From Calidihabitans tengchongensis (GTDB lineage: Bacteria > Sysuimicrobiota > Sysuimicrobiia > Sysuimicrobiales > Kaftiobacteriaceae): a DNA stretch of 64,000 bases. Of this stretch, positions 48,465-56,257 are shown piece by piece. The translations under genes and the position numbers were made by a program. Below the pieces are notes generated by a model that saw only the letters and a list, made by a program, of their open reading frames with translations, ran no database searches and was not told where the DNA came from. Position 1 is the stretch's first letter. Each line of letters starts with the position of its first letter. The DNA lies in contig JAVKIE010000002.1 in NCBI GenBank assembly GCA_031459615.1, forward strand, positions 62,001 through 126,000, read 5' to 3'.

Positions 48465-49490
48465 ATGGATGCCGTGGAGACCGCGCTGCCCACGCAGCAG
48501 CTGGAACAGATCAAGGGGGTCAAGAAGGCCCCCCTGGAGGAGTACTTCACCTCCGGCCACCGCACGTGCCAGGGGTGCGAGTCGGCCCTGGTGATGAAGC
48601 TGATGGTGAAGGCCGCCGGCCCCCGCACCATCGTGCTGGGCAGCACGGGGTGCATGTACGTGGCCAACACCACCTACTACAGCACGTCGTGGGTGGTGCC
48701 CTGGATGCACACCCAGCTGGGCAGTTCCGGCTCGGCCGGGCTGGGCACGGCGGCGGCCCTGCGGGTGTTGATGCGCAAGGGCAAGATCAAGGAAGAGCCC
48801 ATCAACGTCATCGCCTTCTGCGGTGACGGCGGCGGGGCCGACATGGGCCTGTCGGCCATCTCGGCGGCCCTGACCCACCCCCAGTACAACTTCCTGATCC
48901 TGCTCTACGACAACGAATCCTACGCCAACACCGACATCCAGCTGTCGGGCCTGACCCCCTATGGCGCCCACACCACCTTCAGCCCGCCGGGCAAGATGAA
49001 GCGCCTGCTGCACACCCGGTGGAAGAAGAACGTGGCGGGGATGCTGGCCGCCGGGCACCCCGAGTGCCGGTACGTGGCCACCGTGTGCGCCTCCTATGCC
49101 GTGGACTTCATGAACCGGGTCCGCAAGGCCCTGAGCATCGGCGGGCCCACCTTCATCCACTCCCTGGACCCCTGCCCCAAGGGGTGGGACTACGACCCGA
49201 TGCTGTCCCACGAGCTGGGCGAGCTGGCGGTGGAGACCGGCGTGTGGCCTCTGTACGAGGTGGAAAACGGCGTGCTCAAGCTGTACGGGCGCACCAAGGC
49301 CATCGCCGAAAAGCGCGCCAGGCGCAAGCCGGTGCGGGAGTACCTGATCCGCCAGGGGCGCTTTGCCCACTTCACCGACGACGACATCGACTACTTCCAG
49401 GCCAAGGTGGACGAGATGTGGGAGAAGTGGCTGATCCCCGGCGTCATCCCGTTCCGCAAGGAGCTGGAGCAGGATCGGCCGCCCGTGTGA
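48465..49490 (+). CDS. 2-oxoacid:ferredoxin oxidoreductase beta subunit (TPP-binding)
   Basis: A 341-residue beta subunit. Thiamine diphosphate site: FCGDGGGADMGLSAISAAL, then YDNESYANTDIQLSG, the usual N-x-x-Y-x-N-T-G-x-Q-x-S motif with Asp replacing Gly. Cysteines of the proximal [4Fe-4S] cluster are in RTCQGCESAL, GSTGCMY and LDPCPKGWDY. Together with alpha it forms the active site. The ATG at 48465 has GAGGTGAGG upstream; a GTG at 48447 would add six residues. Last gene of the oxidoreductase set; about 135 bases with an imperfect hairpin separate it from the Tct genes. Confidence 0.9.
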   Translation: MDAVETALPTQQLEQIKGVKKAPLEEYFTSGHRTCQGCESALVMKLMVKAAGPRTIVLGSTGCMYVANTTYYSTSWVVPWMHTQLGSSGSAGLGTAAALRVLMRKGKIKEEPINVIAFCGDGGGADMGLSAISAALTHPQYNFLILLYDNESYANTDIQLSGLTPYGAHTTFSPPGKMKRLLHTRWKKNVAGMLAAGHPECRYVATVCASYAVDFMNRVRKALSIGGPTFIHSLDPCPKGWDYDPMLSHELGELAVETGVWPLYEVENGVLKLYGRTKAIAEKRARRKPVREYLIRQGRFAHFTDDDIDYFQAKVDEMWEKWLIPGVIPFRKELEQDRPPV

Positions 49491-49625
49491 CGTAGCGCCG
49501 CCTATGAGACGCACGGACGGGGGCTTGCCTGACGGGGGCCCCCTGGTCCGTCTCTGGGGCCGGTGGCGTGGCTCGGCCCCGGTGCGCACGGCGCGCAGGG
49601 CAGAATCCTGGGGAGGTGAGAGGCG

Positions 49626-50636
49626 ATGCGATCAGGCCGGGTGAGGCCTGCCTGGGTGGCGGGCCTCGTCCTTGTGGTGGCAGCCCTGGCGGTGCCTGCG
49701 GTGGGTGCGCCGGCGTGGACGCCCCGGCGCCCGGTGGAGTGGACCATTCCGGCCGGCACGGGCGGGGGCGCGGACCAGCAGGCGCGCTTCATGGCACCGC
49801 TGATCCAGAAGTACAACCTCTCCCCCCAGCCCTTTATCCCGGTCAACCGGCCGGCGGGGGCGGGGGCGCAGGCGTTCCTGTGGATGATCGACAAGACCGG
49901 CGACCCCCACACCATCCTGATCACCCTGGACAACCTGTTTGCCACACCGCTGGCCCAGGTGATCCGGATGCGGGACGGGTCGCGCTTTGACTGGCGCAAG
50001 CTCACCCCCATCGCGCGGCTGCTGCTGGACAACTTCGTGCTGTGGGTGCACGCCGACTCGCCCTGGAAGACGCTGGCGGAGTTCGAGCGGGCGGCCAAGG
50101 CCGCGCCCCCCGGCAGCCTGAAGATGGCCGGCACCGGCAGCAAGCAGGAGGACGAGATCATCATGGTGCTGCTGGAGCAGGCCTGGGGCGTGGACTTCAC
50201 CTACGTGCCCTTCCCGGGCGGCGGGGCGGTGGCGGCGGCCCTGGTGGGCAAGCAGGTGGACTTCACCGTCAACAACCCCCTGGAGGCCGTGGGCCACTGG
50301 GAGGCTGGCCGGGTGCGGCCGCTGGCCATCTTCGCCAGCGAGCGCGTGCCGTTTGGGCGGTGGCGGGAGATCCCCACCATGAAAGAGCTGGGCCTGAACA
50401 TCGAGTACCAGATGCTGCGGGGGATCTTCGGGCCGCCGGCCATGCCGGCTGAGGCGGTGGCGTTCTACGTGGACGTGTTCCGGCGGCTGATGGACACGCC
50501 GGAGATGGCCGACTTCATCGAGCGCGGTGCCTTCACCAAAGCCTTCCTCACGGGCGCCGACTACGTGCGGTGGCTGGAGCAGAAGGACGCCACCGTGCGG
50601 ACGCTGATGACCAAGGGCGGGCTGATCGGCCCGTAG
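49626..50636 (+). CDS. tctC: Tct (Bug) family extracytoplasmic solute-binding protein
   Basis: A 336-residue receptor. The signal peptide spans residues 1-28 (VAGLVLVVAALAVPAVGAPA). Bug-family features: VEWTIPAGTGGGADQQARFMAPLIQ, PFIPVNRPAGAGAQAFLW, MAGTGSKQEDEIIMVLLEQAWGVDFTYVPF, KQVDFTVNNPLEAVGHWEAGRVRPLAIF, and the closing DATVRTLMTKGGLIGP. The glycine-rich loop that binds a carboxylate is typical. It is only moderately similar to the receptor at 0.2-1.2 kb, so the two Tct systems should differ in ligand. The ATG follows GGGGAGGTGAGAGGCG. A perfect hairpin separates it from tctB. Confidence 0.93.
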   Translation: MRSGRVRPAWVAGLVLVVAALAVPAVGAPAWTPRRPVEWTIPAGTGGGADQQARFMAPLIQKYNLSPQPFIPVNRPAGAGAQAFLWMIDKTGDPHTILITLDNLFATPLAQVIRMRDGSRFDWRKLTPIARLLLDNFVLWVHADSPWKTLAEFERAAKAAPPGSLKMAGTGSKQEDEIIMVLLEQAWGVDFTYVPFPGGGAVAAALVGKQVDFTVNNPLEAVGHWEAGRVRPLAIFASERVPFGRWREIPTMKELGLNIEYQMLRGIFGPPAMPAEAVAFYVDVFRRLMDTPEMADFIERGAFTKAFLTGADYVRWLEQKDATVRTLMTKGGLIGP

Positions 50637-50653
50637 GACGATCCCACGGATCC

Positions 50654-50689
50654 GGCGGCGGGCGGCGGTGCCCGGCCCCGCCCGCCGCC
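50654..50689 (+). other. Intercistronic hairpin between tctC and tctB
   Basis: GGCGGCGGGCGG (50654-50665) and CCGCCCGCCGCC (50678-50689) form a perfect 12-bp stem with a 12-base loop, 17 bases after the receptor stop. No U-tract. Third example in this window of a hairpin following a binding-protein gene. Confidence 0.55.
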
Positions 50690-50708
50690 TCCTTGGGGGG
50701 AGGGGAGG

Positions 50709-51188
50709 ATGCGGAGAGCGGAAGTCGGCATGGCCGTGGTCCTGGTGGTCCTGGGCGGGGTCCTGATCTGGCAGGCGGTGCAGCTTCCCATCGGGTGGAC
50801 GGCCATCGGACCCGGGGCGGGGTTTTTCCCCTTCTGGCTGGCGGTGGGGGTGACGGTCTCGGCGGGGGGAATCCTGCTGGGCCGGCTGCGGGCCCGGCCG
50901 GCGGCCGGCGACCGGGACGTGTTCATCCCGGCGCACGCCTGGCGGCCGCTGCTGGCGGTCTTCCTGCCCATGGCGGCGGTGGTGGCGCTGATGAACGTGC
51001 TCGGGATCTACCTGGGCGGCGCCCTGTACCTGGCCGGCTACATGTGGCTGGTGGGCCGACACCGCCCCCTGTCCATCGCGCTGGTCAGCGTGCTGGTGCC
51101 GCTGGCGCTGTTTTTCATCTTCGAGCGCTGGTTTCTGCTGCCGCTGCCCAAAGGGGCGCTGCTGGAGTCGATCCTCTACAGGAGATAG
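50709..51188 (+). CDS. tctB: Tripartite tricarboxylate transporter small membrane subunit TctB
   Basis: A 159-residue protein with four hydrophobic helices: MAVVLVVLGGVLIWQAVQL, the IGPGAGFFPFWLAVGVTVSAGGILLG pair typical of TctB, WRPLLAVFLPMAAVVALMNVL, and PLSIALVSVLVPLALFFIFERWF. The last helix with FERWFLLPLPKG is a recognised TctB ending. GGAGGGGAGG precedes the ATG. It sits between the receptor and the TctA permease, with three bases to the latter, and completes the transporter. Confidence 0.92.
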   Translation: MRRAEVGMAVVLVVLGGVLIWQAVQLPIGWTAIGPGAGFFPFWLAVGVTVSAGGILLGRLRARPAAGDRDVFIPAHAWRPLLAVFLPMAAVVALMNVLGIYLGGALYLAGYMWLVGRHRPLSIALVSVLVPLALFFIFERWFLLPLPKGALLESILYRR

Positions 51189-51191
51189 GGC

Positions 51192-52721
51192 ATGGGATTC
51201 CTGTCGGTCTTTGACAACCTGCTGTACGGCCTGGGCGTCGCCCTCACGCCCGTCAACATGCTGGTGGCGGTCGTCGGCCTGGTCCTGGGGACCGCCATCG
51301 GCGTGCTGCCGGGGCTGGGGGGGACCAACGGCGTGGCGCTGCTGCTGCCGCTGACCTTCACCCTCACGCCCACATCGGCCATCATCCTGCTGGCCTCGGT
51401 GTACTGGGGCGCCATCTTCGGGGGCGCCATCACCTCCATCCTGTTCAACATCCCGGGCGAACCCTGGTCGGTGGCCACCACCTTCGACGGCCACCCGCTG
51501 GCCAAGCAGGGCAAGCCGGGCATCGCCCTCACGGCGGCGTTCACCTCCTCGTTCATCGGCGCGCTGGTGTCCATCATCCTGTTCACGTTCTTCGCTCCGC
51601 CCCTGGCGGAGCTGGCACTGCGCTTCGGCCCGCCGGAAAACTTTGCGGTCCTGCTGCTGGCGTTTGCCACCTTTGCGGGTCTGGGCGGAGGCGACCTGCT
51701 CAAGACGGTGCTGATGACCCTGCTGGGGCTGCTGCTGTCCACGGTGGGGTTTGACATCGTCAGCGGCCGGCCCCGGATGAACTTCGGGTTTGTGGAGCTG
51801 CAGAGCGGGATCAACTTCGTGGTGATCGCCATCGGGCTGTTCGGCCTGGGGGAGATCCTGCTGACGGTGGAGGAAGGGCTGCGCATTGAAGGGGTGCGGG
51901 GCCGGATCAGCTTCCGCGACCTGTGGGAGACGTGGAAGCTGTTCCCCCGGTACGTGGCCACCCTGGTGCGGGCCACCATCCTGGGGTTCTGGATCGGCGT
52001 TCTGCCCGGCACCGGCGCCACCCCGGCGTCGTTCATGAGCTACGGCCTGGCCAAGCAGTTCAGCGCACACCCCGAACGGTTCGGCAAGGGCGAGGTGGAG
52101 GGGGTGGTCGCCCCCGAGACCGCCGCCCACGCCGCCGGCATCGGGGCCCTGCTGCCCATGGTGACCCTGGGTATTCCCGGTTCGCCCACGGCGGCGGTGA
52201 TGCTGGCGGGCTTTTTCATCTGGGGGCTCAATCCCGGGCCCCTGCTGTTCACCGAGCAGAGGGAGTTTGTCTGGGGCCTGATCGGCTCCATGTACATCGC
52301 CAACGTGGTCGGCGTCGTCCTGGTACTGACCCTGGTGCCGGTGTTTGCGGCCATCAACCGCATCCCGTTCGGGATCCTGGCGCCGCTGATCGTCATCCTG
52401 TCCAGCATCGGCGCCTACGCCGCCAACAACCAGATCCTGGACCTGTGGATCATGCTCGCCTCAGGGGTGGCCGGCTACCTGTTCAAGAAGCTGAGGTATC
52501 CGCTGGCGCCCCTGGTGGTGGCGCTGGTCCTGGGGGACATGACCGAGCAGGCGCTGCGCCAGAGCCTGATCATGGGCCAGGGTCACGTGGGCTTCTTCCT
52601 CACCCGCCCCATCGCCCTGGCGTTCATCGCGGCCAGCGCGGTGCTGTTCCTGCTGCCGGTTCTGCGGGGGTTCCGACGCAGGCCCGCGCGGGGCGCCCCA
52701 CGTCCGGTGGAAGCAGCCTAG
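51192..52721 (+). CDS. tctA: Tripartite tricarboxylate transporter large permease TctA
   Basis: A 509-residue permease with about 12 helices. TctA signatures are GTAIGVLPGLGGTNGVALLLPLTF, SVYWGAIFGGAITSILFNIPGEPWSVATTFDGHPLAKQGK in pieces, and the symmetric second half FWIGVLPGTGATPASFMSYGLAKQF and MVTLGIPGSPTAAVMLAGF. The repeated G-x-x-P-G-x-G-x motifs in each half line the substrate path. Substrates in characterised systems are citrate, tartrate or other carboxylates. The location directly downstream of the oxalate-oxidoreductase-like genes suggests oxalate, oxalacetate or glyoxylate here (inference). Confidence 0.95.
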   Translation: MGFLSVFDNLLYGLGVALTPVNMLVAVVGLVLGTAIGVLPGLGGTNGVALLLPLTFTLTPTSAIILLASVYWGAIFGGAITSILFNIPGEPWSVATTFDGHPLAKQGKPGIALTAAFTSSFIGALVSIILFTFFAPPLAELALRFGPPENFAVLLLAFATFAGLGGGDLLKTVLMTLLGLLLSTVGFDIVSGRPRMNFGFVELQSGINFVVIAIGLFGLGEILLTVEEGLRIEGVRGRISFRDLWETWKLFPRYVATLVRATILGFWIGVLPGTGATPASFMSYGLAKQFSAHPERFGKGEVEGVVAPETAAHAAGIGALLPMVTLGIPGSPTAAVMLAGFFIWGLNPGPLLFTEQREFVWGLIGSMYIANVVGVVLVLTLVPVFAAINRIPFGILAPLIVILSSIGAYAANNQILDLWIMLASGVAGYLFKKLRYPLAPLVVALVLGDMTEQALRQSLIMGQGHVGFFLTRPIALAFIAASAVLFLLPVLRGFRRRPARGAPRPVEAA

Positions 52722-52813
52722 CCGGCCGCGGCGTCGGCCCCGGAGATCCGGCCGGACACCCCGGTCCTGCGGAGCGCGGGGCGCATCGGCGGGCGTTCTC
52801 CCGCACCCCCCTC

Positions 52814-54415
52814 ATGATGCCGGCTGATCCCTGGCGCATCGGGCTGGCCGCCGTTCCTCTGGCGGCCCTGCTGGCGGGGTTGCTGGTCCTGCGCTGGTCG
52901 GCGGTGCGCGCGGCCGCTGTGGCGCTGGCCGTGACGTCGCTGCTGGCGGGGGCCGTTTACCGGACCCCGCCCGCGGGACTGGTTGCGGCGCTGGCGCGGG
53001 CGGCCGTGACGAGCCTGCACGTGCTGTACATCATCTGGGCGGCCCTGCTGCTGTATGAAATCGCCGACCGGGTCGGAGCGATTGCCAGCATCGGAGAGGA
53101 GGTCTCCCGTCTCACCGAGGACCACGTCCTGCAGCTGCTGATCGTCGGGTTCGCCTTCAGCTCGTTCCTGCAGGGGGTGGCGGGGTTTGGGGTGCCGGTG
53201 GCGGTGACGGCGCCCCTGCTGCTCGGGCTGGGGTTTGCGCCCTTGGAGGCCGCCGCCGCCCCCCTGGTGGGCCACGCCTGGGCGGTGACCATGGGAGACA
53301 TGGCGTCCTCCTTCCAGGCCCTGCGGGCGGTGACCGGCCTGCCGGCGCGGGCGCTGGGCGTCTGGACGGCGGCGCTGCTGGGGGGAGTCGCCGTGGCCAC
53401 CGGTTTTGCTGTGGCCCACGTGCACGCCGGCCCGCGGCCGTTCCGACGGGCGCTGGGCGCGATCGCGATCCTGGGGGCGGTCATGGGGGTCGTGCAGCTG
53501 CTGCTGGCGCTGGCCCAGCACTGGGTGGTCGCATCCTTCGGGGCCGGGATGGTGGGGCTGGTCGTCGGCGTGGCCGTGGCCCGCCTGGCCAGGCGCCGCG
53601 GCCCGGCGTGGCTGGGTACCCTGCCGGCCTGGCCTCCGCCCTATCCCCGCGACGAGCGTCCGAGGTCGGTTCACGCGGGGAGGGCGGCCATGGGCTTTCA
53701 CGAGGCGTTTCTGCCCTACTACACCCTCATCGGAGTGGTGGGGACGGCGACGTTCGTCCCGCCCGTGCGCCGGACGCTGGAGTCGGTGATTCTGACGGCG
53801 CACTTTGTGGCGGTGCCGACGGGGCTGGGCTGGCCCGGAGAGGGCGGGGAGGTGCACTTTCCGCCGCTGGCTCATCCCGGCGCGCTGCTGCTGTACGCCA
53901 GCGGGCTCACGGTGGTGCTCTACCGCCTGCGGGGGCGCACGGTGGCGGGCTGGCGCCGGCTGTGGGCGGCGGTCGTCCGCCAGGGAGCGCCCACCTCGGC
54001 CGCCGTCCTGCTGCTGGTGGGGATGGCTACCCTGATGGGGGCCAGCGGCATGACATTCCTGCTCGCGCAGGGCCTGGTCACCCTGGTGGGGCCCGCGTTT
54101 CCCCTGCTGTCACCGCTTCTGGGCCTGCTGGGGACCGTGATCACCGGCAGCAACACGAATTCCAACGTCCTGTTCGGAAGCCTTCAGCGGGACGCGGCGC
54201 GCCTGCTGGGGATGGACCCGGTGCTGATGGCCGCCCTGCAGACGGCGGGAGGATCGGTGGGGTCGATGGTGGCCCCCGCCAAGGTGGTCCTGGCCACGGC
54301 CGCCGTCGGCCTGAGCGGGCAGGAGGGGCGGGTGATGCGCCTGACGGCCCGGTATGCGCTGCCGATGACGGTCGCCCTCGGGCTGGTGGGGTGGGCGCTC
54401 CAGGTCGCCCGGTGA
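52814..54415 (+). CDS. L-lactate permease (LctP/LldP) family transporter
   Basis: A 533-residue polytopic protein of the LctP family, which carries lactate and glycolate. Recognisable segments are VGFAFSSFLQGVAGFGVPVAVTAPLLLGLGF, HAWAVTMGDMASSFQAL, GLLGTVITGSNTNSNVLFGSLQ and GGSVGSMVAPAKVVLATAAVGL. Its glycine/serine-rich APAKVV and GSNTNSN stretches are diagnostic. An unusual cytoplasmic loop of about 45 residues (PAWPPPYPRDERPRSVHAG) lies in the middle. No good ribosome-binding site precedes ATG 52814; starts further upstream are possible. Being part of the oxidoreductase locus, it may import glycolate, glyoxylate or a related C2 acid. Confidence 0.9.
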   Translation: MMPADPWRIGLAAVPLAALLAGLLVLRWSAVRAAAVALAVTSLLAGAVYRTPPAGLVAALARAAVTSLHVLYIIWAALLLYEIADRVGAIASIGEEVSRLTEDHVLQLLIVGFAFSSFLQGVAGFGVPVAVTAPLLLGLGFAPLEAAAAPLVGHAWAVTMGDMASSFQALRAVTGLPARALGVWTAALLGGVAVATGFAVAHVHAGPRPFRRALGAIAILGAVMGVVQLLLALAQHWVVASFGAGMVGLVVGVAVARLARRRGPAWLGTLPAWPPPYPRDERPRSVHAGRAAMGFHEAFLPYYTLIGVVGTATFVPPVRRTLESVILTAHFVAVPTGLGWPGEGGEVHFPPLAHPGALLLYASGLTVVLYRLRGRTVAGWRRLWAAVVRQGAPTSAAVLLLVGMATLMGASGMTFLLAQGLVTLVGPAFPLLSPLLGLLGTVITGSNTNSNVLFGSLQRDAARLLGMDPVLMAALQTAGGSVGSMVAPAKVVLATAAVGLSGQEGRVMRLTARYALPMTVALGLVGWALQVAR

Positions 54416-54471
54416 GGCGGTGCGCCGGCGCGGGGGCGTCCGCCCGGAGCACGGAAGGAGGGGAGTGCGAT

Positions 54472-55272
54472 ATGGACACGGTGGTGGCGCCCGACGGGGC
54501 GCGCCTGGCGTACGACGACCGCGGCAGCGGCCTGGCGGTGGTGTTGCTGCACGGGTTCCCGTTTTCCCGGCGGATGTGGGCGCCTCAGGCCGCGCTGGCC
54601 GACCGCTACCGCCTGATCACCCCGGACCTGCGCGGGTTTGGAGACTCGGCGGGGGTTCCCCAGTCCCTGGACCAGCTGGCCGACGACCTCCAGACCCTGG
54701 TGGAGCACCTGGCTCTGCGGGACTGGGTGCTGGGAGGGTTCTCCATGGGCGGGTATGTGGCGTTCCGCTATGTGGCGCGCTACGGTCAGCGGATGCGGGC
54801 GCTGCTGCTTCTGGACACCCGCGCCGAACCCGACTCCCCCGAAGGCCGGCGCCGCCGGCTGGAGGCCATCGCCCGCATCGAACGCGACGGCCCGGACGGC
54901 TACCTGGACGAGTTCGTGTCGGTGGTGGTCTCGCCGGGGACGCTGCGGACCCGGCCGGAGGTGGGCCGGAGGGTGCGCGCCCTGATGGAGGCCCGCCCCG
55001 CCTCGCTGGTGGGCGCGCTGCGGGCCATGGCCGACCGGCCCGACAGCACGCCCCTGCTGGCGGAGATCACGGTTCCCACCCTGATCGTCGTGGGCGCCGA
55101 CGACCAGGCGACGCCGGTGGCCAGCGCCCGGGCCATGGCCGAGCGTATCCGCGCTTCCCGCCTGGAGGTGATCCCGGACGCCGGCCACGTGGCCAACATC
55201 GAGCAGCCCCAGCGGTTCACCGAGGTGGTGCGCGATTTCCTGGACGCGCTGCCGGCGGCCGCCGTCGGCTAG
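54472..55272 (+). CDS. Alpha/beta-fold hydrolase
   Basis: A 266-residue alpha/beta hydrolase: the oxyanion-hole HGFPFS near residue 29, nucleophile elbow LGGFSMGGYVAFRY (Ser), acid in VVGADDQATP (Asp) and catalytic His in PDAGHVANIEQP. Resembles 3-oxoadipate enol-lactonase and esterase/haloperoxidase-like members; the substrate is unknown. The frame is open upstream, but the ATG at 54472 has AAGGAGGGG directly upstream and begins the fold. It closes the oxidoreductase-Tct-LctP run before the palindromic array. Confidence 0.9.
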   Translation: MDTVVAPDGARLAYDDRGSGLAVVLLHGFPFSRRMWAPQAALADRYRLITPDLRGFGDSAGVPQSLDQLADDLQTLVEHLALRDWVLGGFSMGGYVAFRYVARYGQRMRALLLLDTRAEPDSPEGRRRRLEAIARIERDGPDGYLDEFVSVVVSPGTLRTRPEVGRRVRALMEARPASLVGALRAMADRPDSTPLLAEITVPTLIVVGADDQATPVASARAMAERIRASRLEVIPDAGHVANIEQPQRFTEVVRDFLDALPAAAVG

Positions 55273-55281
55273 CCGAGACCG

Positions 55282-55476
55282 GGGGACAGTCCCCGTCCAG
55301 GTAGGGGGACAGTCCCCCTCCAGGGCGGGGGGACAGTCCCCGTATTCGGAGCGGCAGCCCGACTAGGTGCAGGCGTCGCGGGGCGTCCGCTGAGGGGACT
55401 GTCCCCACCGCGAGATGGTGCCTGTCACCCGCCGGGGCGCGGGGACAGTCCCCTCCTGCAGATAGGGACTGTCCCC
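55282..55476. repeat. REP-like palindromic array B (seven units), adjacent to RAYT
   Basis: Units at 55282, 55305 and 55329 (GGGGACAGTCCCC), 55394 (reverse, GGGGACTGTCCCC), 55417 (variant GGTGCCTGTCACC), 55441 and 55464 (reverse, one base changed). They occupy the 301 bases between the hydrolase and the RAYT gene. The same palindrome occurs in array A 20 kb away. The mixed orientations are those of BIME-like clusters that RAYT proteins mobilise. Confidence 0.82.
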
Positions 55477-55573
55477 GCCTGATGGGTCTGGGGCCGATGG
55501 CCGGTTCGGGCCATGGACGCGTGGCCCGGGAGCTGATAGCCTCGGGGTCGATCTCGCTTCCGGGAGGTTCGGC

Positions 55574-56257
55574 ATGGCCAGGCGTCCGAGGGGCGTCATC
55601 GTTCACGCCGTGGTGCACGTGACCGCGCGAGGGAACCGGGGCAGTCCGATCTTCATGGACGAGGGCGACTACCGGGCGTTTCTGAGAGACCTGCAGGACC
55701 TGTGTGGGCAGCACGGCGCCCGGGTGCACGCCTACTGTCTGATGACCAACCACCTGCACCTGCTGGTCCAGGTGGGGGAGCGTCCGCTGTCCCCCGTGAT
55801 GCGCGCCCTCCTCCACCGCCACGCCCGGAGGATCAACCGACTCTACTACGGAGGCGGCCACGTGTTCGGCGACCGGTTCTGGTCGCGCCCGTGCACCTCC
55901 GAGTCCGACGTCCTCAGCACCATCCGGTACATCCACGCCAATCCGGTCGAGGCGGGGCTGGTGGACGCGCCGGACGCCTATCCGTGGAGCAGCCACCGCA
56001 TCTACCTGGGACAGGAGGAGGCTCCCTGGGTGAGTACGTCGGCGCTGGAGTTCTTCAGCGCCGACAGGGCGCGGGCGCAGGCCGCCTATGCGGTGTGGAT
56101 GGCTGGCGGTCTGTCCGAAGCGGGGGCGAAGGGAGGAACCGGCCGGCCACGCCCCTATGGGGGAGCGGGGATCGGTCCGGCGCGGCGAACCCGCCACAGC
56201 GCGGGCAGCCAGGAATACCCCAGCACGTACGAGAACACCGCGGCACCGCCCGCGTAA
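55574..56257 (+). CDS. REP-associated tyrosine transposase (RAYT, Y1_Tnp)
   Basis: A 227-residue single-stranded-DNA transposase of the TnpA_REP family. The nuclease site is YCLMTNHLHLLVQVGE with the HUH-type H-x-H, and the catalytic Tyr should be within STIRYIHANPVEAGLV, where the YIHxNPV motif is diagnostic. It begins HAVVHVTARGNRG, a typical IS200/RAYT opening. RAYTs are domesticated IS200-like enzymes that bind and cut REP palindromes. Here the array of GGGGACAGTCCCC units lies immediately upstream. The last 34 codons overlap the convergent membrane-protein gene by 103 bases and do not look conserved. Confidence 0.92.
   Translation: MARRPRGVIVHAVVHVTARGNRGSPIFMDEGDYRAFLRDLQDLCGQHGARVHAYCLMTNHLHLLVQVGERPLSPVMRALLHRHARRINRLYYGGGHVFGDRFWSRPCTSESDVLSTIRYIHANPVEAGLVDAPDAYPWSSHRIYLGQEEAPWVSTSALEFFSADRARAQAAYAVWMAGGLSEAGAKGGTGRPRPYGGAGIGPARRTRHSAGSQEYPSTYENTAAPPA

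Noticed and set aside
49514..49550. Imperfect hairpin (CGGAC...GTCCG with an inner GGGG/CCCC) after the oxidoreductase beta gene
   Set aside because: The stem has bulges and no U-tract. It may be a terminator but is too weak to call.
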